52,078 nt of DNA. Source: an uncultured Candidatus Melainabacteria bacterium. GTDB lineage: Bacteria; Cyanobacteriota; Vampirovibrionia; Gastranaerophilales; Gastranaerophilaceae. A program made the position numbers and the translations under genes. Location of the stretch: the NCBI GenBank assembly GCA_934693235.1, contig CAKUUY010000011.1:1-52078 (forward strand). The letters run 5' to 3'. Below are positions 1 through 9,999 of this stretch, piece by piece. Below the pieces are notes generated by a model, which searched no databases, was not told the origin of the DNA, and saw only the letters and a program-made list of their open reading frames with translations. The stretch's first letter is position 1. Each line of letters opens with the position of its first letter.

Positions 1-2
1 AC

Positions 3-1802
3 TCTCCTATGACCTCTGCTTCTGTCAGCACTACAACAAATACTAACGAAAAAAGAAAAATTAAAAATATTGAGTTTGTTGGGAATAATGTTATAGACAA
101 ATCTTTACTTTTACAACAAATGAAGCTTCAGGCCGGAGATACATATAGTAGAGAACTTGTTCAGCGCGACTTGAAAGCTATCTATGAAATGGGGTATTTC
201 ACGGAAAACATGCGCGCTATTCCGGTGAACAATTCTGATGGTTCTATTACTTTGAAAATTGTTGTGACGGAAAATGCTCCGGTTACAGACTTTACTATTG
301 AGGGAAATACAGTTGTTTCTACGGATGAAATTTTGTCGTATCTTCTTCCGATGAAAGGTAAACCTCAAAACATTGCCGATTTGAACGAAGCTATCGCAAA
401 AATTCAAGACTGTTACAGCTCGAAAGGTTATATTTTAGCAAGAATTGATTCTGTTTCTGATGATCCGGATGGAACGGTTAATATCAACATTAAAGAGGGT
501 ACAATCAACAGAATTTTGATTTCAGGTAATGAAAAAACTAAAGACTATGTTATAGAAAGAAATGTTTTGACTGAGCCTGGGCAAGTTTATAATGAGAATT
601 TGTTAAAAGAAGATTTAGTCCGTTTGTACGCTACTCAAGCATTTAAAGATGTGACAAGAGAAATTGAACCTACTGATGATCCTGATAAATATGATATTAC
701 AATCAATATTGAAGAGCAAAGAACTGCAAGTATTTCAGTCGGTGGTGGTATTGATTCTGTAACAGGTGTATTTGGGTCTGTTGGTATTGCTGATAACAAC
801 TTTATGGGAAGAAATGAGAGAATTTCTCTTAATGGTATAGCTGGTACAGGTGTAATCTTGAATGATTCATCTATCAAGCGTCGTATGAATTTGCAGGCGG
901 AATTGAGTTATTTTAAACCATATTTTTATAATGCTGATACTTCTTTGATGAGCAAAATTTTCTATAGAGATTTCGGTTCATATCAAGTTCCTCTTGCAAT
1001 TGAAAGAAGAATTGGAGCAGAAGCGACTGTTGCTCATCGTATGAAGTTCAATAAACATGTGACAGGAACATTCTCTTTAGGTCTTGAAAATATTGATGTT
1101 TCTGAGGGTGATGGAAGTAAGATTGCAGGTTTATATTCAAGATATAATATTCCGATTTCTGAACGTGCAAAACAGTTAGAGGGTGGATTGTTCTTATCTT
1201 TAAGTCCTGCGCTTTTGTATGATACACGAGATAGTGCTACAGTTACCAGAAAAGGTACTATGGCGAGCTTAAGATTTGATGAAGAATTTGGAATTCTTGA
1301 TTTTGATAAAACACATGGTAAGTTGACCGGTATGGTTAAACAATATATTCCCGTTGGAAAGAAATCATCTTTGTCATTTACAGCTAAAGGTGGTGGAAAA
1401 ATTCATGGCGATAATATGCCTGAAGTTATGGCGTATCGTTTAGGTGGACCTTATACTATCAGAGGTTTCAAGATGAGTGGTGTTGGTACCGGTGATGCTT
1501 TCATTATGGGTAGTGCGGAATTTGCGACTCCTATTCCGTTTTTGGATAGAACAAGAATTAATTTCTTAAATAACTTGAGATTTACAGTTTGGGCTGATGC
1601 AGGTAAAATTTTCAATCCGTCAATTACGGATACAATATACGACAGACCTCTTTATGCAGTGTCTGCCGGTGTCGGCTTAAAACTTTATGTTCCGGGTATG
1701 GGACCGTTGTCTATCGATTACGGTATTCCGATTACAAATCCGGGTAGTAACGGGAATAAAAACGGTTACTTTACTTTTGGTGTAGGCGATATCATGTATT
1801 AA
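3..1802 (+). CDS. bamA: Outer membrane assembly factor BamA/Omp85, 5'-truncated
   Basis: Inserts beta-barrel proteins into the outer membrane. Three POTRA-like modules fill about residues 15-245 of the visible part, followed by a 16-strand-type barrel. The conserved barrel loop-6 motif appears as IRGF after YRLGGPYT, near residue 490. The reading frame is open to the left edge and no signal peptide precedes the first ATG at 9, so the true start lies upstream of the window. Three POTRAs match cyanobacterial-type Omp85 better than the five of proteobacterial BamA. A skp/ompH-like gene follows 15 bp downstream, the usual partner. Family assignment is secure; exact BamA versus a specialised Omp85 paralogue is less so. 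Confidence 0.9.
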   Translation, partial: SPMTSASVSTTTNTNEKRKIKNIEFVGNNVIDKSLLLQQMKLQAGDTYSRELVQRDLKAIYEMGYFTENMRAIPVNNSDGSITLKIVVTENAPVTDFTIEGNTVVSTDEILSYLLPMKGKPQNIADLNEAIAKIQDCYSSKGYILARIDSVSDDPDGTVNINIKEGTINRILISGNEKTKDYVIERNVLTEPGQVYNENLLKEDLVRLYATQAFKDVTREIEPTDDPDKYDITINIEEQRTASISVGGGIDSVTGVFGSVGIADNNFMGRNERISLNGIAGTGVILNDSSIKRRMNLQAELSYFKPYFYNADTSLMSKIFYRDFGSYQVPLAIERRIGAEATVAHRMKFNKHVTGTFSLGLENIDVSEGDGSKIAGLYSRYNIPISERAKQLEGGLFLSLSPALLYDTRDSATVTRKGTMASLRFDEEFGILDFDKTHGKLTGMVKQYIPVGKKSSLSFTAKGGGKIHGDNMPEVMAYRLGGPYTIRGFKMSGVGTGDAFIMGSAEFATPIPFLDRTRINFLNNLRFTVWADAGKIFNPSITDTIYDRPLYAVSAGVGLKLYVPGMGPLSIDYGIPITNPGSNGNKNGYFTFGVGDIMY

Positions 1803-1817
1803 TATTGGAGGTATAAA

Positions 1818-2276
1818 ATGAAAAGAATTAAATTAGCAGGATTGTTAATGGCTGCAGGTTTGTTTTTAGCTCTTGGAAACCAAGCAAATGCTGCAGGTGT
1901 TGGTTATATTGATTACCAAAAAGTTCAAGAAGCTTTTCCTTTTGCTCAACAGGCGGTGAAAGAAATTGACTCAAAAGCCTTGGAAATGCAACAGTATATG
2001 GTTGATAAAGAAAAACAATATAAAGCGCTTGATACTCCTTTGAAAAAACAAAATTTTGAAGATCAAACAGCTAGAGAATTTAAGTTAAAACAAGATGCTT
2101 ATATGAGATTGAAATCTGACAAAGAAGAACAAATTTACAACAAAATTCAAGCTGCAACAAAACAAGTTCTTGTAGAACAAAGACTTGATGCAATTGTTGA
2201 TTACAGAGTAATCTTTGTTGGCGGTGTAGATATTTCAGACCTTGTTATTCAAAAATTAAAAAGCGGCCAATTTTAA
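1818..2276 (+). CDS. OmpH/Skp family periplasmic chaperone
   Basis: A 152-residue secreted protein with a signal peptide (MKRIK start, hydrophobic core, likely cleavage after ANA near residue 25). The mature start VGYIDYQKVQEAFP is typical of OmpH/Skp. It is followed by a charged helical region, about residues 45-125, matching the tentacle helices that hold unfolded outer membrane proteins. An AGGAG-type ribosome site (TTGGAGG) precedes the ATG. It sits directly after bamA, the standard arrangement, and is probably cotranscribed. Length is close to the family norm. Confidence 0.87.
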   Translation: MKRIKLAGLLMAAGLFLALGNQANAAGVGYIDYQKVQEAFPFAQQAVKEIDSKALEMQQYMVDKEKQYKALDTPLKKQNFEDQTAREFKLKQDAYMRLKSDKEEQIYNKIQAATKQVLVEQRLDAIVDYRVIFVGGVDISDLVIQKLKSGQF

Positions 2277-2293
2277 TTAGTTAAGGAGTTGCA

Positions 2294-3064
2294 ATGAAAT
2301 ATTCTGAACATGGAGAACAATATCATATCGGTTTAAATGTGGGTGATGTTGGAGAATATGTTATTCTTCCGGGTGATCCAAAGCGTTGTGCTAAAATTGC
2401 CGAATACTTCGATGATGCAAAACTTGTCGCTGATAGGAGAGAATTCACTACCTATACCGGTTATTTGAATGGTGTAAAGGTTAGTGTTACATCTACCGGA
2501 ATTGGTGGCCCGTCGGCATCTATCGCATTGGAAGAACTTGTAAATGTTGGAGCTAAGACATTTATTAGAGTTGGAACATGTGGTGGTATTCAAACAGATG
2601 TGAAAGGTGGAGATATCGTTATAGCAACTGGTGCAATTCGTATGGAGGGCACAACAAAAGAGTATGCACCTATAGAATTTCCTGCCGTTGCAAATTTGGA
2701 TGTCGCTAATTCTCTTGTTCAGGCAGCCAAAAATCTTGGTCACGAATATCATACAGGTGTTGTTCAATGTAAGGATTCTTTTTACGGACAGCATAGTCCT
2801 GAGAAAATGCCTGTAAATTATGAATTACTAAACAAATGGGAAGCTTGGAAAAAAATGGGGTGCTTAGCTTCTGAGATGGAGTCTGCAGCTTTATTTATTG
2901 TTGGTAGTTTTTTAAGAGTTAAAGTAGGCTCAGTATTTTTGGTTGTTGCAAATCAGGAAAGAGAAAAATTAGGACTTGAAAATCCTGTAGTTCATGATAC
3001 TGATATGGCAATTAAGACGGCTGTAGAGGCTTTGAAAATTTTGATTGAAAGCGACAAAAAATAA
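2294..3064 (+). CDS. udp: Uridine phosphorylase
   Basis: Nucleoside phosphorylase family I, 256 residues. It cleaves uridine with phosphate to uracil and ribose-1-phosphate for pyrimidine salvage in the cytoplasm. Visible motifs are the phosphate-binding GDPKR near residue 26, REFTTYTG, STGIGGPS, RVGTCGG and the ribose-binding EMESAALF near residue 196, all in the order seen in E. coli Udp. It begins 17 bp after the skp-like gene with an AAGGAG site, so it may share that transcript. Purine nucleoside phosphorylase is the main alternative, but the REFTT and EFPAVA signatures favour the uridine type. Confidence 0.88.
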   Translation: MKYSEHGEQYHIGLNVGDVGEYVILPGDPKRCAKIAEYFDDAKLVADRREFTTYTGYLNGVKVSVTSTGIGGPSASIALEELVNVGAKTFIRVGTCGGIQTDVKGGDIVIATGAIRMEGTTKEYAPIEFPAVANLDVANSLVQAAKNLGHEYHTGVVQCKDSFYGQHSPEKMPVNYELLNKWEAWKKMGCLASEMESAALFIVGSFLRVKVGSVFLVVANQEREKLGLENPVVHDTDMAIKTAVEALKILIESDKK

Positions 3065-3073
3065 GAGGTAGTG

Positions 3074-4552
3074 ATGTTTAATAAAAAAATGCAGTATGTG
3101 ATAAAAACTTGTGCAAGCGACAATACTCAAGAGCTTCAAAACTTATTAAACGAAATGTCAATGAATAATTGGGAATTGTATAGCATGCAAGAAGTTGAGG
3201 GCGAAGATGGTCAAATCTTTTGCAACTGTATTTTTATGCGAGAGTCGGATACCTCCTCAAATGGCATTAACGCAGATACAATAAACATTTCTACTTTTAA
3301 AAGTCAAATGGAAAAAATGCTTTCTACAGAGCAATCTCCATACGAAATTTGTCTTGATATTCAAAGTAAAATAAAAGATCAAAAAGCCAAAATTGCTAAA
3401 GTAAAAAAAGAACTTGACGGTGAGGCTCCGGCATCTGTGAGTAGAAAGAAGTTGAACGATAAAATTTCTGCGGGATTAAAAGAACTGGAAGATTTAAAAG
3501 TTCAACTTGCCAAAGCAACTTCTCCTGATACGATGTATTCAAAATTGAAAGAAGAAAAATTGTCAATTCACTTGAGTGAAGAAATTTTAGGTTACATAGA
3601 TCCGGATAGTGAAATTGATGAAGAAGAACTTGTCGCAGAAACAGTTAAAACAAGATTGAAGTTAACAGAAAATTTTGGTTACATTATTCCAAAAATTGTT
3701 TTTCAGGATGATGAGGACTTAAATCCATATGAGTTTTCAATCAGAATTCGTGGTATAGATGTTTTTACAGCAACGGTTTATCCAAACTATTTAATGTTTT
3801 ATGCTGATGAATTGCATTTAGATAAAAAGATTAAAGGTTCAATTTCTGTAGTTGACAAAATTTCGGGCAAAAAAGTTGTTTGGATTGAAAAAGATTTAAC
3901 AAAAGATTTTTGGCAGAATGGGATTTCTGGTTCTGAGTATATTGCAAAAGCTTTGGAATATTGTGCGATTAAGTATGTTGATGAATTGTTAGATTATGCA
4001 GAATTGGACAAATATATTGATGTTGTAAGTCAAACAAATGAATTTTTGGTTACAAATATTATACCAGATTTTATTTCGCTTTCGGATTTGAGATTTGTTT
4101 TGACAAGTTTGATTAGAGAAGAAGTTTCTATCAAAGATATTACAAATATTTTTGAAAAAATAAACGATTTTGCAGAGGATTGTACAAAATCAGATTTGAT
4201 AAAGAAAATCAGATTAACTTTATCCCGTCAGATTTGTAAAAATTGTGCAAATGAAGTTGGAGTTATTCAAGCATTCGAGATTTCTGAAAAAACATTGGAC
4301 AAATTGACACCGAGTTTTGAAGAAGATGATGACGCAATAATTCGAATTGATGCAGGTTTTGCGGAAAAATTGGCTGAAAAAGTTGCTAAACAAGCTAAGC
4401 AATTTGAAATTGATACTCCAAAACTTTTTGTTCCGTTGGAATTAAGACATATGATATTTACTTTGTTGAGTAATTACTTGAATAATATTACGGTTTTGGC
4501 TCATGAAGAAATCGGTTGTAACGCCAAAGTTGAAATTATTGCAGAAGTATAG
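3074..4552 (+). CDS. Unknown cytoplasmic protein
   Basis: I do not recognise this 492-residue protein. No signal peptide or membrane segment is visible. The first 50 residues (QYVIKTCASDN, NNWELYSMQEVEG) resemble the small fold of DUF4177-like proteins, where a WELY/WEL segment recurs. A lysine- and glutamate-rich stretch at about 95-150 should form a coiled coil. The rest is acidic and mixed alpha/beta. I prefer ATG 3074 over the overlapping GTG at 3071 because AGAGGT at 3065-3070 then has a better spacing. It follows udp closely and is probably cotranscribed. Confidence 0.7.
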   Translation: MFNKKMQYVIKTCASDNTQELQNLLNEMSMNNWELYSMQEVEGEDGQIFCNCIFMRESDTSSNGINADTINISTFKSQMEKMLSTEQSPYEICLDIQSKIKDQKAKIAKVKKELDGEAPASVSRKKLNDKISAGLKELEDLKVQLAKATSPDTMYSKLKEEKLSIHLSEEILGYIDPDSEIDEEELVAETVKTRLKLTENFGYIIPKIVFQDDEDLNPYEFSIRIRGIDVFTATVYPNYLMFYADELHLDKKIKGSISVVDKISGKKVVWIEKDLTKDFWQNGISGSEYIAKALEYCAIKYVDELLDYAELDKYIDVVSQTNEFLVTNIIPDFISLSDLRFVLTSLIREEVSIKDITNIFEKINDFAEDCTKSDLIKKIRLTLSRQICKNCANEVGVIQAFEISEKTLDKLTPSFEEDDDAIIRIDAGFAEKLAEKVAKQAKQFEIDTPKLFVPLELRHMIFTLLSNYLNNITVLAHEEIGCNAKVEIIAEV

Positions 4553-4588
4553 CAAAAATTTTTATTCACGAGTTTTTAAATTTATACC

Positions 4589-6595
4589 ATGCGCGTGTTA
4601 GGGATAAACAATCAAATACCGTTTACGAGAAAACCTAAACCGGAAGAAGAACCGGAGTTGAGAGCTGTATGCAATGAGGCTTATGAAGCTATAGGAGCGA
4701 AAGAACGAGTTGCAATTACTCATGGCTCTTGCTTTCCCGCTATTAACAGAAATTCTTATGTGGGAAGTCCGTACGGAAAAGCTGCAAAGGAATATATCAA
4801 GTTTTTATCTTTATACGGTTTTAATGGAAATCAGTTAGGTCCTGGTGGAGAGTTAGAGTTTGCTGATGGGGAAGTCAAACCGTCTCCGTATAATTCGTCT
4901 GCGTTTGCTAAAAACAGATTGTTTATTGATTTGGAAGATTTAACGACAGATAAATACGGAAAAATCTTGTCTAAAGAGACTTTTGAAGATGTTACGGAAA
5001 TTCCTGACAACAAGGGAAAAGATTATGATTTAAGTGATTTTAATCAAGCTGTAAAAACTTACGATAAAGCTCTTTCCGAAAGTTACAAAAATTTTAAAGC
5101 TAATTTTGCTAAAGGTCAACCGCAGGCTATTGCTTTAGGTAAAGAATATCAAGTTTTTTTAACTCGACATAATAAACGCCTTACTGATGAAGGTGTTTTC
5201 AAAATTCTTTCAAAAATTTATGGCACAGATAAAATCGACGATTGGAATAATGACTTAGACGAAAATTTAGTTACTAGAATGAATGATGGCGATTTTGCTG
5301 CTATTAATCGTTATAACGAGATAAAAAAAAACAATAAAAATGAAATCGGACAGTACAAGTTTGAACAGTTTATTGCGACAAAACAGATAAGAGAAAATAA
5401 AGAATGGCGTGATAAACTAGGTTTTAAATATTATAATGATTTGCTTGTCGGATGTTCTCAAATGGATAGATGGCGTTACAAAGACGCTTTTTTGAATGAC
5501 TGGGAAATGGGCGCAAGAGAATACAATCGAAAATCTCAAAGATGGCATATTCCGGTTATTGATCCTAAAAAAATATTTAAAAATGACAAATATGAATTGA
5601 ATTCAGGTGGGGAATTTTTGAAAGAAAAAATTGAATTTGCACTAGAGTTCAATGAAAATATTAGAATTGACCATGCGATGGGTTTGATTGAACCTTATCT
5701 TTTGGCAAAACACGCATCTCCAGATGATTTTTGGGAAAATAGAGATGAAAAAAATAGTAATGTAGAAAAATATATTTCTCAATTAACGGATAGCAATGGA
5801 CAAGAATATGACAAATATTGGGATTATCCTAAATTACTGACTAAATTAGTTTTACCTACTTTAAAAGAACATAATATTGGTCCGGATATGCCTGTTTGGG
5901 AAGATTTATGTTCATATCCGCCTAGATTTAGAGAAATTTATGAGAAACAGTTAAATTTACCTAAAATTATTAACCTTGACTGGGCTAGAGCTCAAGAAGC
6001 GACCAAAACGACTCGAAAAGGTGATTGGTACCTTATAGGGTCGCATGATAACATCCCTGCAATGAATTATCCTTATAGACAAGGTATAAGACAAGACGGT
6101 TCGTCATACCAATATACAAGAGAAATTCCTGCTTGGAATGTTGACTATCTTGTCGGATATTTAAACATTGATGATGGTAGAGAAAACGTAAATATAATTA
6201 GAAATGAGTTAAAAAAACAAATTTGTAATGATGACAAGGCTCTTGTTAGAGCAAAGTTTGCAGAACTTATGACAACTCCAAAATTTCAGATTTCGTTTGC
6301 GGATATTTTAGGAATAACTGATGCAATTTACAATATTGCCGGTACTACCAACAGAGATAATTGGAAAGAGCGAATTTCTGCTGATTTTATAGATAGGTAT
6401 TATGAAAATTTGTCGAGTGAAAATCCGACAGCTTTGAATATTCCGGAACTCTTGAAACAGGCACTACAAGCAAAAATTGATATGAAAGTAATGCAAAGTT
6501 CAGACAGGGATAAAACTAGAGCAGAACTAAATGCAAAGTATGAACCTTTGTTGAATGATTTGCAAAAATATGCGGACATTTTAAAAGAGGCATAA
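4589..6595 (+). CDS. malQ: 4-alpha-glucanotransferase (GH77), divergent paralogue
   Basis: GH77 amylomaltase family, 668 residues. It transfers alpha-1,4-glucan segments between chains in glycogen or maltodextrin metabolism. The catalytic residues are visible: nucleophile Asp361 in RIDHAMGL, acid/base Glu438 in VWEDL and the transition-state Asp487 in GSHDN. An insertion of roughly 150 residues rich in Lys/Asn, about 135-270, sets it apart from typical MalQ of about 500 residues. The N-terminus carries a short GINNQIPF segment resembling the start of the giant GH13 protein in this window. No ribosome site is obvious before the ATG. A second GH77 gene lies at 49029-50912. Confidence 0.85.
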   Translation: MRVLGINNQIPFTRKPKPEEEPELRAVCNEAYEAIGAKERVAITHGSCFPAINRNSYVGSPYGKAAKEYIKFLSLYGFNGNQLGPGGELEFADGEVKPSPYNSSAFAKNRLFIDLEDLTTDKYGKILSKETFEDVTEIPDNKGKDYDLSDFNQAVKTYDKALSESYKNFKANFAKGQPQAIALGKEYQVFLTRHNKRLTDEGVFKILSKIYGTDKIDDWNNDLDENLVTRMNDGDFAAINRYNEIKKNNKNEIGQYKFEQFIATKQIRENKEWRDKLGFKYYNDLLVGCSQMDRWRYKDAFLNDWEMGAREYNRKSQRWHIPVIDPKKIFKNDKYELNSGGEFLKEKIEFALEFNENIRIDHAMGLIEPYLLAKHASPDDFWENRDEKNSNVEKYISQLTDSNGQEYDKYWDYPKLLTKLVLPTLKEHNIGPDMPVWEDLCSYPPRFREIYEKQLNLPKIINLDWARAQEATKTTRKGDWYLIGSHDNIPAMNYPYRQGIRQDGSSYQYTREIPAWNVDYLVGYLNIDDGRENVNIIRNELKKQICNDDKALVRAKFAELMTTPKFQISFADILGITDAIYNIAGTTNRDNWKERISADFIDRYYENLSSENPTALNIPELLKQALQAKIDMKVMQSSDRDKTRAELNAKYEPLLNDLQKYADILKEA

Positions 6596-6607
6596 AGCCT
6601 CTTTTAA
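6581..6607. terminator. Bidirectional terminator between malQ paralogue and secA
   Basis: A perfect 11-bp stem (TTAAAAGAGGC pairing with GCCTCTTTTAA) with a 5-nt loop. The malQ stop codon lies in the loop, and A/T runs on both sides give a U-tract in either direction. Confidence 0.8.
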
Positions 6608-6613
6608 GTTTAA

Positions 6614-9265
6614 TTATGCAATTTCATTATTGTCAGGGTTTTCAGGTTCAGGTCCGATTACTTGTATCCCGAATTTTGTTCTGAACAAGTGCTTAACCGT
6701 ATCGCCTTGAATTTCATACATCATTTTGTTGAACAAATCATAAGCTTCGCGTTTATATTCAATCAACGGGTCTTTTTGACCGTAAGCGCGCAAACCTATT
6801 CCCTCTCTCAACATATCAATATTATGCAAGTGGTCAATCCATTTATTATCTACAACTCTTAACAAAATATCTTTTTCAAGCTGTCTGATTACATTATTTT
6901 CGCTGAAAGCTTCTTGTATTGGTGCTTCCGGATCGTATTGCGAAATAACTTGATTGTAGAAATTAACAACTTCTTCTTCGTGTTGTCTGTATGCGTTTAT
7001 TGCCAAAGTTTTTAATTTGTCGAAAATAGGTTCAAATCTCAAGTTTTGAATATCAGAAACCTGTACCCCTGATAATTGAGGAATGATTGAATGCAATTCT
7101 TTAATCATTGTTTGCAAGTCTTCATATACATATTCTTCAGGATGAAGATCCGGTGCGATGTAGCTTCGCAAAAGTCTATCGATTTCTTTTTCAATCATAT
7201 AGTAGATATCTTCTGACAAATTCTTACCAGCAAGAACTTTTCTTCTCTGTGCGTAGAATTTTTCACGTTGAATATTCATTACATCGTCGTATTCAAGAAC
7301 TGATTTTCTTATGTCGAAGTGGTAAGTTTCCACTTTCTTTTGAGCTGATTGAATTTGTCTTGTGATAAGAACATTTTCAATTGCAATATCATCTTCTACA
7401 TTTAGTGCATTCATTAATGCAGTAATTTTTTCACCACCGAAAATCCTCATCAAATTGTCTTCCAAAGATAAGAAGAATCTTGTAGAACCAGGGTCGCCTT
7501 GACGAGCTGCACGACCTCTCAATTGGTTGTCAATACGGCGAGATTCGTGACGTTCTGTTCCTATTACGTGCAATCCTCCTACTGCAACTACTTTTTCATG
7601 CTCGGCTTCTGTAATTGCTCGAGCTTCTTTAAGTGCAGCTTCTTTAATCTCTTCATAATTTTCTGTTTGCGGAGTAATTCCTTTTTCATCAAGCATTTCT
7701 TTTGCTAAAAATTCAGCATTACCACCTAAAAGAATATCAGTACCACGACCAGCCATGTTCGTTGCAATTGTAACAGCACCGACACGACCGGCTTGAGCGA
7801 TAATGTAAGCTTCTTTTTCGTGGTGTTTAGCGTTTAATACGTGGTGCGGAATCCCTTTTTGTTGCAACAAGTGAGAAACATATTCGGATTTTTCGATACT
7901 GATTGTACCTACCAAAACTGGTCTGCCGATTTCGTGCATTCTGATAATATCTTGAACAACGGCATCAAATTTTGCACGTTCTGTTTTGTAAATTACATCA
8001 GGGTAGTTAATTCTGATATCAGGTTTGTTCGTCGGAATTGTTGTAACTTCAAGGTTGTAAATCTTTCCAAATTCAGCTTCTTCAGTCATTGCTGTACCTG
8101 TCATACCAGATAATTTAGGATAAAGTCTGAATAGGTTTTGGAATGTAATGCTTGCAAGAGTTTGAGTTTCGTCTTGAATTTGAACACCTTCTTTAGCTTC
8201 AATTGCTTGGTGCAAACCGTCAGACCAACGACGCCCCTCCATTAAACGACCGGTGAATTCGTCAACAATCATTACTTCACCATTTTTAACAACGTAGTCA
8301 GTATCTTTTACGAATAATTCTTTAGCTTTCAAGGCTTGCAAAAGATGATGAGCATATTGAGTGTTGATATCAAATAAATCTTTTACACCAATAATTTCTT
8401 GGGCATGGTCAATACCGTCTTCTGTCAAAATAATATTTTTATTTTTTTCGTCAACTTCGTAATCCTTAATTTTTTCCAATTGAGGAGCAACTTTAGCCAT
8501 AAGTTGATATGTTTCTGCAGATTTTTCAAGACGTCCGCTGATAATTAACGGAGTTCTTGCTTCATCAATTAAGATACTGTCAACTTCGTCGATAATTGCG
8601 TAGTTATAAGGTCTTTGAACAAGCATTTCGATGTTTGAGGCCATATTGTCACGAAGATAATCAAAGCCGAATTCGTTGTTTGTTCCATAAGTGATGTCGC
8701 AGTCATATGCAGCTTTTTTCATCGCAAAATCTTCTGCAGAACGACCTCCGGAAAGAATTACACCAACTGTTAATCCTAAAAATTTGTATATTTTTCCCAT
8801 CCAGTCGCTGTCACGTTTTGCCAGATAGTCATTTACTGTAATTACGTGAACCCCTTTGCCAGTCAAAGCATTCAAATATGCAGGTAATGTCGCAACAAGA
8901 GTTTTACCCTCACCGGTTCTCATTTCAGCGATGTGACCGTTGTGTAAGAAGTATCCGCCAATTAATTGAACATCAAAGTGTCGCATATTCAAAACACGTT
9001 TGCCGGCTTCTCTTACTGTTGCAAAAGCTTCAGGAAGAATTTTATCTAAAGCTTCCTTTTCAAGTTTTCTATCTGTTTTGAAATCAGGTGATGTTGGACG
9101 TTTTGCAAGAATTTCTTTAAATTCGTCTGTTTTAGCTCTCAATTCTTCGTCAGTTAATTTTTCGAACTGAGGTTCAAGAGCGTTTATATGGTCAATAATG
9201 CCCATTATGCTTTTAACTTTTTTTTCGTTAGGATCGCCCAACAATTTCAATAAAAAACTTATCAT
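6614..9265 (-). CDS. secA: Protein translocase ATPase SecA
   Basis: Motor of Sec-dependent protein export at the inner membrane, 883 residues. It shows the Walker A region MRTGEGKT near residue 115, the DEVDS box, the long preprotein-crosslinking region, TNMAGRGTDI and QLRGRAARQGD of the second ATPase lobe, and the helical wing and scaffold. The C-terminus ends in an acidic NPDNNEIA without the zinc-binding Cys cluster found in many SecA proteins, so SecB-type docking through that motif is not expected. GAGAGG lies before the ATG. It is transcribed alone, convergent with malQ. Confidence 0.97.
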   Translation of the reverse strand: MISFLLKLLGDPNEKKVKSIMGIIDHINALEPQFEKLTDEELRAKTDEFKEILAKRPTSPDFKTDRKLEKEALDKILPEAFATVREAGKRVLNMRHFDVQLIGGYFLHNGHIAEMRTGEGKTLVATLPAYLNALTGKGVHVITVNDYLAKRDSDWMGKIYKFLGLTVGVILSGGRSAEDFAMKKAAYDCDITYGTNNEFGFDYLRDNMASNIEMLVQRPYNYAIIDEVDSILIDEARTPLIISGRLEKSAETYQLMAKVAPQLEKIKDYEVDEKNKNIILTEDGIDHAQEIIGVKDLFDINTQYAHHLLQALKAKELFVKDTDYVVKNGEVMIVDEFTGRLMEGRRWSDGLHQAIEAKEGVQIQDETQTLASITFQNLFRLYPKLSGMTGTAMTEEAEFGKIYNLEVTTIPTNKPDIRINYPDVIYKTERAKFDAVVQDIIRMHEIGRPVLVGTISIEKSEYVSHLLQQKGIPHHVLNAKHHEKEAYIIAQAGRVGAVTIATNMAGRGTDILLGGNAEFLAKEMLDEKGITPQTENYEEIKEAALKEARAITEAEHEKVVAVGGLHVIGTERHESRRIDNQLRGRAARQGDPGSTRFFLSLEDNLMRIFGGEKITALMNALNVEDDIAIENVLITRQIQSAQKKVETYHFDIRKSVLEYDDVMNIQREKFYAQRRKVLAGKNLSEDIYYMIEKEIDRLLRSYIAPDLHPEEYVYEDLQTMIKELHSIIPQLSGVQVSDIQNLRFEPIFDKLKTLAINAYRQHEEEVVNFYNQVISQYDPEAPIQEAFSENNVIRQLEKDILLRVVDNKWIDHLHNIDMLREGIGLRAYGQKDPLIEYKREAYDLFNKMMYEIQGDTVKHLFRTKFGIQVIGPEPENPDNNEIA

Positions 9266-9526
9266 TATAAAAATTTCCTCTCCGTCTGGTTAATCAATGT
9301 TTTTATATTAGCATAGACAAACGAAATATAACATCCTCTTAAGGAAATATTTATATTTTGACCGTAACTTTTGTTAATTATTACTTGATTAGATAAAAGT
9401 TTTATGTTTTAATCAATTTTGGAATAAGGCAATTCCTCTTAGCCTTGTTCAAGGATTTGAAAATTCGGCGCGGCTGCAGTGTTGGAAAATCCGCAAGTTA
9501 CAACAAAAAATAAGGGAAAAACAAAA
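9266..9526. other. Divergent promoter/leader region between secA and rpsP
   Basis: A 261-bp gap holding the divergent starts of secA and rpsP. An AAGGC/GCCTT hairpin-forming stretch near 9426-9446 and a GC-rich patch at 9467-9480 lie in the rpsP leader. No further gene is seen. A GTG at 9479 is in frame with rpsP but lacks a ribosome site and would add a non-conserved tail. Confidence 0.45.
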
Positions 9527-9895
9527 ATGTTAAAAATCAGATTGAAAAGATTGGGCGCTAAAAAGAACCCTACATACAGAGTAATTGTTATTAATTCAAC
9601 TACAAAACGTGAAGGTAGACCGGTTCAAGAATTGGGACACTACAATCCAAAGACAAAAGAAATGAAATTAGATAAAGTTGCTGCTTTGGATTGGGTTAAA
9701 AAAGGTGCTCAACCTACTGAAACTGTTGCATATTTGATTAAAAACTGCAACGAAGACGGTACTTTGAACTATGTAAAAAAAGAAACAGTTAAACTTTCTA
9801 AAAAAGCTCAAGCAAAAGCTCAAGCTGAAGCTGAAGCAAAAGCTGCTGCAGAAGCAGAAGCTGCTCAGGCTGCAGAAGCTCCTGCTGAGGCATAG
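9527..9895 (+). CDS. rpsP: Small ribosomal subunit protein bS16
   Basis: A 122-residue S16, starting at MLKIRLKRLGAKKNP with AAGGG about 10 nt upstream. The conserved core (about residues 1-85, with RVIVINSTTKREGRPVQELG) binds 16S rRNA. The last 35 or so residues are an Ala/Glu/Gln tail (AEAEAKAAAEAEAA) not present in the short E. coli form; such tails occur in several phyla. It stands alone, not beside rimM, trmD or rplS, and ends at a strong hairpin terminator. Confidence 0.95.
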   Translation: MLKIRLKRLGAKKNPTYRVIVINSTTKREGRPVQELGHYNPKTKEMKLDKVAALDWVKKGAQPTETVAYLIKNCNEDGTLNYVKKETVKLSKKAQAKAQAEAEAKAAAEAEAAQAAEAPAEA

Positions 9896-9920
9896 TTTAG
9901 ATAATAAACATTTTATAAAT

Positions 9921-9952
9921 AAAAAAGGCTGGAATTATTTCCAGTCTTTTTT
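9921..9952 (+). terminator. Rho-independent terminator of rpsP
   Basis: The stem GGCTGGAA pairs with TTTCCAGTC (one G-T) around a TTAT-type loop, flanked by A-run and T-run. Confidence 0.85.
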
Positions 9953-9999
9953 GTTGTAATGCTTTAACAAATTGGTTTTATTAATTGTTTTATACTAAA

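Noticed and set aside
9479..9526. GTG start giving a longer S16
   Set aside because: It has no ribosome site, and the extra residues precede the conserved MLKIRLKR start.
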